NCBI RefSeq assembly: GCF_007830125.1 | Contig: NZ_VLLG01000003.1 | Coordinates: forward strand, 1,416,247 to 1,480,246 | Direction: 5' to 3' | Length of the DNA: 64,000 bases | Source of the DNA: Chitinophaga japonensis | GTDB lineage: Bacteria > Bacteroidota > Bacteroidia > Chitinophagales > Chitinophagaceae | Part shown: positions 37,001 through 43,399 of the stretch, in pieces | Position numbering within the stretch: position 1 is the first letter of the stretch | How the letters are laid out: each line of letters begins with the position of its first letter | The notes under the pieces: generated by a model | Databases searched by the model: none | Told to the model about the DNA's origin: nothing | What the model saw: only the letters and a program-made list of their open reading frames with translations | Made by a program: the position numbers and the translations under genes

Positions 37001-37239
37001 GTACCATTATGACCTCGCTCACGGTGTTCCTCACCATCCTGATCCTGTTCATCTTCGGCGGCGACGTGACCCGCGGTTTCGCCTTCGCCATGCTGATCGG
37101 TGTGATCATCGGTACTTATTCCTCCATCTTCGTGGCAGCGCCCGTACTGGTGGATTTTGACAGGCGCAACGAGCTTTCCAACGAAAGCGAGGCCGTACCT
37201 GCCAAGAAAGTAGCGGAGCCCGCTACCGCAAAAAAGTAA
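34072..37239 (+). CDS. secDF: Protein translocase subunit SecDF (fusion)
   Basis: A 1055-residue fused SecD-SecF. The SecD half has an N-terminal membrane segment, LGLDLQGGMNVVLDV, a large periplasmic P1 region (with an Ala/Thr/Lys-rich low-complexity insert near 305-345) and a six-helix bundle ending near residue 715. The SecF half begins with a second anchor and HGIDFSGGRSFTVRF, followed by five or six helices containing GFSMNDTVIVFDRIRE. It uses the proton gradient to pull secreted proteins through SecYEG. The single-chain form is usual in Bacteroidota. Confidence 0.95.
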   Translation: MQLKGLVRLFAAALILISLYQLSFTFLVRNYDKKVAQQAKNDVTKKNPTPEQKYPDSKELRAFYQDTLNDLVKLRKQAILDSVGNKQIAGFPWYVTYTKAKERELNLGLDLQGGMNVVLDVSVEDVIRALSGQSKDPGFNKALELARQRKKSSQSDFVTLFGQAYEEVQPNGRLATIFANAYQKDIDFNSSNQQVLNVIRREASAAIRNTYLVLQKRIDKFGVAQPNISLDENKGIISVELAGVDNPDRVRRYLQASANLEFRETYKNDQNFVVGILQPANEALKNALGGSTPKADTIAQQAEAAPADTAKADTSATGSLESYLAKDSGKGGKADSLKSQAELDQDFAKANPLFSVLRPYISQDGQIIPGPVVGVILPKDTATFHRYLQMPAVKSILPKDLVFAYGQENKEDRNGAIEVYALKVNPANPAPPVSGERVVDARQDYDQNGQPEISMTMDNIGAREWRKLTGELAPTNPDDRSTYNYVAIVLDDIVYSAPSILGEISGGRSSITGSFTVEEAKDMANILKSGKMPAPAQIVQEQIVGPTLGAESIAAGAKSFIISFIIIFALMLVYYNTAGWVANIALILNLLFTVGILASLGATLTMPGIAGLVLTIGMAVDTNVIIFERIKDELSRGKTYQQAVEDGYKRSYAPVLDGHITSLLTAIILFYFGLGPVLGFATTQIIGLLLSLFCGILVSRMVTDWWTNKKRHFEYFTPISRKIFKHANFDFVGKRKIAYVISAFVMILGVSSFFHGFNHGIDFSGGRSFTVRFEQPVNENEVREELKKEFESEPYVKTIGGSNNQLSITTSYKVDEQSIAVDKEVTQKLFQGLKKHYDPSVTYEAFASRYIVGSQTVSPTISDDLRAGAVKATVLSLVVIFLYILLRFSKWQYSIGTIFSLLHDVLVTLAVFSFLKDIVPFTLEIDQHFIAAILTVIGFSMNDTVIVFDRIREYFRESKGGNRNTIINRAINDTLSRTIMTSLTVFLTILILFIFGGDVTRGFAFAMLIGVIIGTYSSIFVAAPVLVDFDRRNELSNESEAVPAKKVAEPATAKK

Positions 37240-37266
37240 CACGGCAACTAAATGTTTGATACCGGT

Positions 37267-37300
37267 AAAAGTCCGCCTTCCAGGTGGACTTTTGCTATTT
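37267..37300 (+). terminator. Terminator of secDF
   Basis: AAAAGTCCGCCT at 37267-37278 pairs with 37282-37293 (one G-T pair) around a three-base loop, followed by a moderately T-rich tail. Confidence 0.75.
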
Positions 37301-37380
37301 TAGTCATTTCACCCCCCTTATTGGCAGCCTGGCCCCCGGAAATGTGCCTTTAATTCCCCGGATTTCGCCATATTTGGCGC

Positions 37381-38409
37381 ATGCAACCGGTTTTTGAGAA
37401 GAAGATCATCTTATACAGCTCCCTGCTGGTAGCCTTGCTGATGAATATTCCCAAGCTGCTGCAGGTGCGCGGCAACGGTTGGGTGAGCCAGTTCGTGACC
37501 TTTAACCTGCCGGAGGTCATTTTCCAGCTCGGTTACAACTTCCTGTTCTGCTGGCTGACGTTTGAGCTGAACCTGCGCTGGTTTCCCAGGCTGCGGCCCG
37601 GGAAGGGCGGGACGGGCTTTGCCGTTTATCCCTTGTGGAATTTCGGGTTGCTCCTGCTCTTTTCCGCCATTGGCATATTTACGCAACGGCATTTGTTTGC
37701 GGACACCTCGCACCTGCCGCTGCGTTTTTACCGCGCCACGTATTTTGCCCGCCTGGGCCTAAGCCTGGTGCTGGTGATGTTGATGGTGCGCATTATTTAC
37801 CTGCTGCGGCAGGCGCAGGCCCGGGAGCTGGAAACGGAGCAGCTCAAAAGCCGCTACCTGCGGTCCGAGCTGGAGCTGATGAAGCAGCACCTGAACCCGC
37901 ATTTCTTTTTCAATTCCCTGAGCACGCTGTCCGGCATTGTGCGGGAGAACCCGGCACGCGCGCAGCAGTTCATCAGCCACCTGTCGCGTATTTTCCGGAA
38001 CCTGCTGCAGGAGCAGCAGCAGTTGATACCGCTGAAGGATGAGCTGCAGCAATTGCACTCCTTTACAGAGCTGCTGCAGATGCGCTTTGAGGAAGGCATT
38101 GTTATAAAGGTGGAGGTGCCGGTGCGCTACCTGGACCGGCAGGTGCCGCATCTTTCCCTGCAACTGCTGATAGAGAATGCAGCCAAGCATAACCGCGCTT
38201 CCGCCACGCAGCCTTTGCGGGTGGAAGTATTTGTGCAGGACGAGGAGATATGGGTGAGGAACAACCTGCAGCCCGTGCATTTCCCGCAGGAATATTCCGG
38301 CAAGGGCTTGCTGAACCTCAATGAGCGCTGCCGGATACTGCTGAAGAAAGAGATCACCATTCTACGTACGGACCAGCATTTTATTGTAAAAATACCATTA
38401 CATGCATAG
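37381..38409 (+). CDS. LytS-type sensor histidine kinase
   Basis: A 342-residue membrane kinase. Four hydrophobic segments occupy about the first 150 residues, followed by a linker coiled coil (RQAQARELETEQLKSRYL). The His_kinase (PF06580-type) domain follows with QHLNPHFFFNSL, where His is the phosphoacceptor, and an ATP-binding region (LLIENAAKHN, GKGLLNLNERCRILL). No recognisable periplasmic sensor domain is present, so the signal may be sensed in the membrane. It overlaps the LytR-type regulator downstream by 8 bp, so they are a pair. Confidence 0.88.
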   Translation: MQPVFEKKIILYSSLLVALLMNIPKLLQVRGNGWVSQFVTFNLPEVIFQLGYNFLFCWLTFELNLRWFPRLRPGKGGTGFAVYPLWNFGLLLLFSAIGIFTQRHLFADTSHLPLRFYRATYFARLGLSLVLVMLMVRIIYLLRQAQARELETEQLKSRYLRSELELMKQHLNPHFFFNSLSTLSGIVRENPARAQQFISHLSRIFRNLLQEQQQLIPLKDELQQLHSFTELLQMRFEEGIVIKVEVPVRYLDRQVPHLSLQLLIENAAKHNRASATQPLRVEVFVQDEEIWVRNNLQPVHFPQEYSGKGLLNLNERCRILLKKEITILRTDQHFIVKIPLHA

Positions 38410-39190
38410 TACGGCGCCGCTGCAGGTGCTGATCATCGAAGACGAGCCGGTAACGGCCAGGAACCTGCAGCATATTTTACAGGAAATAGACCCGGCCATT
38501 ACCGTGGCCGCCATTTTGCCCGGCGTAGCGGAATCCGTAAACTGGCTGCAGCAGCACCCGGCCGCCTGCCAGTTGATATTCATGGATATCCGCCTCACAG
38601 ACGGGCTTTCGTTCGAGATATTCGGGCAAACCAGGGTGGAGCAGCCCGTGATCTTTGTGACCGCCTACAACGATTATGCGCTGCAGGCCTTTAAGGCTAA
38701 CGGTATCGACTATGTGCTGAAACCTTATGATGCGGAGGAGATCAGCCAGGCCCTGCAGAAGTTCCGCAGGTTCGCCGGCAATGGCCCGGCTGCCGGCGCC
38801 CGGGAGCAGGTATTGCAACTGATGAAGATGCTGCAGCAGGAGCAGCCGGCCTACAAGCAGTCCTTCCTGGTGCATTTCCGGGAAAAGCTGCTCCCCCTGG
38901 AGGCCGCGCAGATCGCCTGGTTCTACACGGCCAATGAAGTGGTGCAGGCCTGCACTTTTGAGCACAGGCAGTATACCATTGATTTTACCCTGGAGCAGTT
39001 GCAGCAGCAACTGGACCCGCAACTGTTCTTCCGGGCCAACCGGCAATTTATCATCCAGCGCAGGGCCGTGCAGGAAGTGAACTTTTTCTTTAACGGGCGC
39101 CTGCTGGTAAGAACCCTGCCGGAAGCCACGGAGAAGATACTGATCAGCAAAGCCCGTGTGCCCGCCTTCAAGGCCTGGATGAATAATTAG
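38402..39190 (+). CDS. LytTR-family response regulator
   Basis: A 262-residue regulator. The N-terminal receiver domain has the acidic pocket IIEDEP, the phosphoacceptor Asp in IFMDIRL, then VTAYNDYALQ and YVLKPYD. The C-terminal LytTR DNA-binding domain (about 155-262) has FLVHFREKLLPLEAAQIAWF and FRANRQFIIQRRAVQEV. It overlaps the LytS-type kinase by 8 bp. LytTR regulators usually bind direct repeats upstream of targets; the targets here cannot be told from the window. Confidence 0.9.
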   Translation: MHSTAPLQVLIIEDEPVTARNLQHILQEIDPAITVAAILPGVAESVNWLQQHPAACQLIFMDIRLTDGLSFEIFGQTRVEQPVIFVTAYNDYALQAFKANGIDYVLKPYDAEEISQALQKFRRFAGNGPAAGAREQVLQLMKMLQQEQPAYKQSFLVHFREKLLPLEAAQIAWFYTANEVVQACTFEHRQYTIDFTLEQLQQQLDPQLFFRANRQFIIQRRAVQEVNFFFNGRLLVRTLPEATEKILISKARVPAFKAWMNN

Positions 39191-39293
39191 CGGCTAATGA
39201 TTTCGCCCCCCAACCTGGCCGCTTCACCCGTTCCCTGCTTTCCCGTCTTCGTATTCCGGTGCAATTTGCTGCTGTATTCTTAAATGCACAGTT

Positions 39294-40109
39294 ATGCATA
39301 GTACTATCGGACATTACAGGGGAGGCATACTGTTGTTCATCGCCTTCCTGGTCATCGCGGAAATGATATGGAGCTGGCGGCGGGATAAAAAGGCGTACCA
39401 GTTGAAGGAAACCCTGGCCAATATTGCCATACTGACCGGCTTCCAGCTCTCCAAGTTCCTTTTTGCCGGCTACCAGCTCACGCTGCTGCATTTCTTTGCC
39501 GACCTGGCGCCGGTACATTTGCCATTTAACATATGGGTATTCCTGGCCTGTTTTATCACGGCGGATTTCCTTTATTATTGGTTTCACCGCGCCTCACACG
39601 TATGGAAGCCCTTATGGGCTTTTCACGTGGTGCACCATTCCAGCCCGTTGATGAACCTTACCACCGCCTACCGCCTTCACTGGTTCAATGCGCTGGTAAG
39701 CCCGCTCTTCTTTATACCTGCGGCGCTCCTGGGCTTTCCACCGGGGCTGATCGTGCTCTCTTATGCGCTGAACCTGCTGTACCAGTTTTTCCTGCATACG
39801 GAGGCGGTGGGCAAGCTGGGGCCCGTAGAAGGCATTATCGACACGCCTTCCGCCCACCGGGTGCATCACGGGAGCAACCCGCTTTACATTGATAAGAACT
39901 TTGGCGGCGTGCTGATGATCTGGGACCGCCTGTTCCGTACCTACCAGCCGGAGACGGAAAAGGTCCGGTACGGCATTACAGAGGGTTTTATCAGCCATAA
40001 CCCTTTTGTGCTGATGCTGTACGGGTTCAAAAAACTGTTCAGGAAAAGATCAGGGGAAGTAAAGGACGCTTCAGCGGCCGGTTTATCCGCTTCACCCCTG
40101 CAGCCATAA
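39294..40109 (+). CDS. Sterol desaturase / fatty-acid hydroxylase family membrane protein
   Basis: A 271-residue membrane protein with the three histidine clusters of the di-iron hydroxylase superfamily: FHRASH, HVVHHS and HRVHHG. These sit between and after four hydrophobic segments. It would introduce a hydroxyl or double bond into a lipid, with O2 and an electron donor. The exact lipid (fatty acid, sphingolipid-type or hopanoid) is not visible. An upstream ATG at 39284 is followed by a stop, so ATG at 39294 is used. Confidence 0.85.
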   Translation: MHSTIGHYRGGILLFIAFLVIAEMIWSWRRDKKAYQLKETLANIAILTGFQLSKFLFAGYQLTLLHFFADLAPVHLPFNIWVFLACFITADFLYYWFHRASHVWKPLWAFHVVHHSSPLMNLTTAYRLHWFNALVSPLFFIPAALLGFPPGLIVLSYALNLLYQFFLHTEAVGKLGPVEGIIDTPSAHRVHHGSNPLYIDKNFGGVLMIWDRLFRTYQPETEKVRYGITEGFISHNPFVLMLYGFKKLFRKRSGEVKDASAAGLSASPLQP

Positions 40110-40166
40110 CCTATGGGGGCGTTAAACGGTCCAAGGTAAACAACAAAAAAAACAAATAGTAACAAC

Positions 40167-40583
40167 ATGAAAAAGCAACAATTCTTACTACGCATGGCCG
40201 GCGGCCTGTTGGTACTGCTGCTGGGCCTTACGCCCATGGCCCTGCGGGCCCAGTCCATGGAAGACTTCAAAAATTCCACCCCGGAAGAGCGGGCGCAGAT
40301 GCAGACGGAATACCTGAAAACCAACCTGGGCCTGGATGAGCAACAGACGCAAAAGGTATCCGGCATCAACCTGAAATACGCAGAAAAAATGCAGTCCGTG
40401 CTACAAGGTTCCGGCGGCCGGTTCGCCAAAATGAAAGCGGCCAAAAGCGTCAACCAGGAGAAGGACGCGGAGCTGAAGCAGGTGTTCACTTCAGAACAGG
40501 CCAAAAAGTATGATGAAATGAAGGCTGAGATGAAGGCTAAAATGAAGGAAGCCATAAAAGAAAGGAAGGCACAGCGCAGTTAG
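40167..40583 (+). CDS. Spy/CpxP-like small exported protein
   Basis: A 138-residue protein with a signal peptide ending near LRAQ and a helical remainder: TPEERAQMQTEYLKTNLGLDEQQTQKV and a Lys/Met/Glu-rich tail (DEMKAEMKAKMKEAIKERKAQRS). The TPEER...LGLDEQQ pattern resembles Spy/CpxP (LTxxQ) periplasmic chaperones or sensors. A paralogue with the same pattern is at 47962-48351. It has its own terminator and stands alone. Confidence 0.68.
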   Translation: MKKQQFLLRMAGGLLVLLLGLTPMALRAQSMEDFKNSTPEERAQMQTEYLKTNLGLDEQQTQKVSGINLKYAEKMQSVLQGSGGRFAKMKAAKSVNQEKDAELKQVFTSEQAKKYDEMKAEMKAKMKEAIKERKAQRS

Positions 40584-40613
40584 TTGAGCTGTTCAGTATA
40601 TAGGTTAGATCAA

Positions 40614-40645
40614 CCCGTTCCGGTTTCTCCGGGACGGGCTTTTTG
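40614..40645 (+). terminator. Terminator of the Spy-like gene
   Basis: CCCGTTCCGG at 40614-40623 pairs with 40629-40638 (one G-T pair) around a five-base loop, followed by CTTTTTG. Confidence 0.85.
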
Positions 40646-40668
40646 CTTGTATGCCCCGCTGCCGGCGC

Positions 40669-41004
40669 TCAGGATACCGGTACGGGCTCCTCTTCCGGTA
40701 CCGGCTCGGATTGGGACATATTTTCCCTCAGCCAGCGGAGGGCGGCCGGGTTGTGCTCCAGGCCAAAGAAAAGGCGGTTCAATGTAGCAAATTCCTCCGA
40801 GAACAGTAGCTGCTGGTAGTCGTCCAGGGTTTGGGCCTGGCCCCGCAGGTTGATCTCCGTGATCTTTTCCACGATAGGCCCCGGAATGTGGAAGATGCCG
40901 GTTAGCTCCTCCGGCCGGGCATAGTTCAGTATCCTGCCGGTGCAAACCTTGTAGCAGGGCACGTGAGGACTAAAAGGGAAATCCGTGCATTTGCAGTGTT
41001 TCAT
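40669..41004 (-). CDS. Small Cys-rich protein of unknown function
   Basis: A 111-residue protein I do not recognise. The N-terminus holds five close cysteines (C4, C6, C17, C21 in MKHCKC...HVPCYKVCTGR) that could bind a metal or form disulfides. The C-terminus ends with an acidic-proline tail (SEPVPEEEPVPVS). It lies 35 bp downstream of a three-helix membrane protein on the same strand, and the pair may be one operon. There is no signal peptide, so a cytoplasmic location is likely. Confidence 0.55.
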   Translation of the reverse strand: MKHCKCTDFPFSPHVPCYKVCTGRILNYARPEELTGIFHIPGPIVEKITEINLRGQAQTLDDYQQLLFSEEFATLNRLFFGLEHNPAALRWLRENMSQSEPVPEEEPVPVS

Positions 41005-41039
41005 TGGTTGGTAATATTTATTTCGTAGTCTTCAGTCTT

Positions 41040-41462
41040 TTATGGCGTTACCGGTAATATCCACAGGAGCAGGTAGGCCAGCATCCAGGCGGCAAACACC
41101 ATCACCCCGCAAATGAACCAGTTGATCTGCCGCCGGAACCGCAGGTTCACCTGTTCCACGATCCCGTCCAGGTATACCTTTTTCACAAACAGGCTGGCCA
41201 GGTAGCCGCGGGTGACCCGCTGCCCCCAGTACACGGACAGGCAAAGGGATACCCAGCCCAGGATATAGATCAGGTAGATAGCCCTGTAAGGACCGCTGGT
41301 TTTCAGGTAGTTATTGTCCAGCAGCGCCAGCAGGGAACCGCCGATGATCAGCAGGGACCAGCCGCTGATCCTGTTGGATTCTTCATGAACGATCCGTAAA
41401 GCCTCGGTATGGGAGGGACGGGAAGGCTGCTTGCCAGGGGACCAGGACCGGGGAGGTGCCAT
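41040..41462 (-). CDS. Small multi-pass membrane protein of unknown function
   Basis: A 140-residue protein with about three hydrophobic segments (near 35-50, 60-80 and 113-137) and a basic, Pro-rich N-terminus. I recognise no family. It is followed 35 bp later by the Cys-rich gene. No convincing promoter was found. The start at 41462 is the first ATG; MHEESNR-type internal alternatives are not clearly better. Confidence 0.5.
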   Translation of the reverse strand: MAPPRSWSPGKQPSRPSHTEALRIVHEESNRISGWSLLIIGGSLLALLDNNYLKTSGPYRAIYLIYILGWVSLCLSVYWGQRVTRGYLASLFVKKVYLDGIVEQVNLRFRRQINWFICGVMVFAAWMLAYLLLWILPVTP

Positions 41463-41533
41463 ATCATGCTGGTTTTTGGAGTTACCACTGGTGTATATCT
41501 GTTATAAATGTAGGCTTTTCCCCCGGAATTTGC

Positions 41534-41541
41534 TATATTTG
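41534..41541 (+). promoter_or_regulatory. -7 promoter element for the gene at 41746
   Basis: TATATTTG matches TAnnTTTG. Transcription would start near 41548, giving a leader of about 200 bases before the ATG at 41746, unusually long for this window. Confidence 0.45.
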
Positions 41542-41659
41542 CATTTCGCAAACCTACTTACTAGCTCGGCGAATTGCTGGGCTTTTCTATTTATCTGGGA
41601 CACCCATTCTACTTACTACCCGATACCTGGAACGGACTGGCATTGCCGGTAAGCTAACC

Positions 41660-41695
41660 TATTGATCATTAATATCATAGATATATTGATCAATA
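41660..41695. promoter_or_regulatory. Operator-like direct repeat of TATTGATCA in a gene leader
   Basis: TATTGATCA occurs at 41660-41668 and again at 41684-41692, 24 bp apart (start to start). The second copy lies in a perfect 12-bp palindrome, TATTGATCAATA (41684-41695). The pair sits in the long leader of the unknown gene at 41746, about 50-85 bp before its ATG. Binding by a dimeric regulator is inference. Confidence 0.4.
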
Positions 41696-41745
41696 CAGGC
41701 ATTTTGTCCCGGGGGACTTATTTACAAATAAAAACAAATCAATAT

Positions 41746-42936
41746 ATGGACCAGCTAAAACTAAAGTTGCAGGAGTATTACCAGCGTTACCGGCAATTGG
41801 ATCAACGGGTGAAACCCGGAAAAGAGGAGGTGGGGGACATGGAGAACGATATCCTTTCGCAGTTCGGACTGCCCGCTTCCAAGCGTTTTGTGCAGATCCT
41901 GCATGATTTCGTGAACCATGCCCAGGTAAACGACCACCTGTTGGATTACGTGAGCAAAAAGCTGCGTTCGGCAGCCCGAACATATTTATTATCACCTGTT
42001 ATGTCAGACGTTGAAGTGTTGAACCATGCGCGCAACCAGAAAAGGAGCCCGTATGATGTGCTGCCTGAGCTGGGCTATACCGTGCATGAGTATGCCCTGT
42101 TCCTGGTAGGAGAGCTGCTGTACCGCCGCAATATGGCGCCGGTGGATGTGCTGGACGAGCTGAAGAAAGTACAGCATTTTGACAGTTGGAATGAGCTGTT
42201 GCTGCTGAGCAAGATCAGCCATTACACTACCCATGAGCTGTATGCCCGGCTCAAAAAGCAGGAGCTGCGCTTTGTAGACGATTTTATCCTGCACAGCCGC
42301 CGCCAGGAGTCTGCCAAGGCGCCTGCGCAAAGGGCCACCCCGGAGGCACAGGGGTACGTGCCTAATTATCGCACGATCAGCAAGCTGCAGGTGGAAGATA
42401 TTGTGTTGGACGAGCATGCGTCTCCCTGCCTGTATGGCAAGATCCGCTCCGGCAACCGCTACAACCGCATCAGCATCGGCCTGGAGTTTTCCGAGCTAAA
42501 CCAGCTCCTGATGAGTAGCGGGGACATGGGCGTGGCTGTCAGCGACCTGATCAAAAAGAAGCTGGCGAACCCTGCCGCAGAAAAACCCACGGTTATAGAT
42601 ATACGTACGGAGTTTGGCAAGATGCTGCGCCTGGAAAACTGCTTCCTGGAAGTGTACAAGCCCCAGCACCGGGAAGGCCAGGAATGGATAGAGGACAAGG
42701 ACAACTTTTATTTCGTGGGCAAGATCCTGACCCGGAAGGAGTTTGAAAAGCGCGCCAAAGAAACCGAGATCAAGGAAAAGATCCAGGAATGCCTGGAACT
42801 GATAGGCGGCTCCTATGTACATTACCAGCGCCTGCGCCGTTTAGGCATTACCGATGAGGAGGCCAAGCTGCGGGCCGGTCTGCAGGACGAGCTGCTGTTC
42901 AAGCTTTCCTCTTTCCTGCATAAGCTGAAAGATTAA
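41746..42936 (+). CDS. Large soluble helical protein of unknown function
   Basis: A 396-residue protein without signal peptide or membrane segment. I cannot assign a family. The first half is predicted-helical and charged (QLKLKLQEYYQRYRQLDQRVKPGKEE, KRFVQILHDFVNHAQVNDHLLDYVSKKL). The middle contains a beta-like segment (ISIGLEFSELNQLLM) and the C-terminus is helical with charged repeats (EFEKRAKETEIKEKIQECLELI, LFKLSSFLHKLKD). The ATG at 41746 is preferred; the open frame continues upstream through a leader with operator-like repeats, but that part is AT-rich and not protein-like. It may be a Bacteroidota-specific conserved protein. Confidence 0.7.
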   Translation: MDQLKLKLQEYYQRYRQLDQRVKPGKEEVGDMENDILSQFGLPASKRFVQILHDFVNHAQVNDHLLDYVSKKLRSAARTYLLSPVMSDVEVLNHARNQKRSPYDVLPELGYTVHEYALFLVGELLYRRNMAPVDVLDELKKVQHFDSWNELLLLSKISHYTTHELYARLKKQELRFVDDFILHSRRQESAKAPAQRATPEAQGYVPNYRTISKLQVEDIVLDEHASPCLYGKIRSGNRYNRISIGLEFSELNQLLMSSGDMGVAVSDLIKKKLANPAAEKPTVIDIRTEFGKMLRLENCFLEVYKPQHREGQEWIEDKDNFYFVGKILTRKEFEKRAKETEIKEKIQECLELIGGSYVHYQRLRRLGITDEEAKLRAGLQDELLFKLSSFLHKLKD

Positions 42937-42956
42937 CATAGCCGGTTGACAGCCGG

Positions 42957-43007
42957 CAGACCACTGCCTGTTATTGTAGTAATGGTGCAGGAAGCGGCAG
43001 CGGTCTG
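42957..43007. repeat. Hairpin after the unknown gene
   Basis: CAGACCACTGCC at 42957-42968 pairs with 42996-43007 with one mismatch. The word GTCTGTAG is repeated directly just after the right arm. No T-tract follows. Confidence 0.45.
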
Positions 43008-43042
43008 TAGTCTGTAGACTATGGTTATGAACTGTTAAAGTG

Positions 43043-43080
43043 AAAAGGCTGTTTCAGTTCTGAAGCAGCCTTTTCTTTTG
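43043..43080 (+). terminator. Rho-independent terminator
   Basis: AAAAGGCTGTTTCAG at 43043-43057 pairs with 43060-43074 (one G-T pair) around a two-base loop, followed by a T-rich run. It closes the transcript of the gene ending at 42936. Confidence 0.85.
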
Positions 43081-43399
43081 TGCCCTGTACAAAGTAAGAG
43101 GCCGCCTCCTTACCGAGACGGCCCCTTTGCGCCCTGATTGATGATGCTCTCTTCCCTGTTCCCGGGACGAGTATACTGTGAAACGAAAAAACTTTTCAGT
43201 CTTTCCTTACAAACATAGTATATAAAAATTCCTTATTCGTTAATCTGATGTTAAGCCGCCCCGTTTTTTTTTAACCGGCAGGTAATTGCCAGCCATTGGC
43301 CATTAAAAAACAGGGGTTCGTCGGGTGAAACAGCGGATAGCCTGTTTTTTTTCCATGACCGCGAAGGTTCTGTCTTACTTTGTCGTCCAATAAGGTAGC

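Larger units (their letters stand above)
42937..43399. other. Gene-free gap with three hairpins
   Basis: This 463-bp gap holds a 12-bp hairpin at 42957-43007, a strong terminator at 43043-43080 and a looser hairpin at 43089-43133. From 43140 to 43399 it has AT-rich and T-run sequence presumably containing the promoter of the receptor gene at 43400. No perfect TAnnTTTG was found there. Confidence 0.5.
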
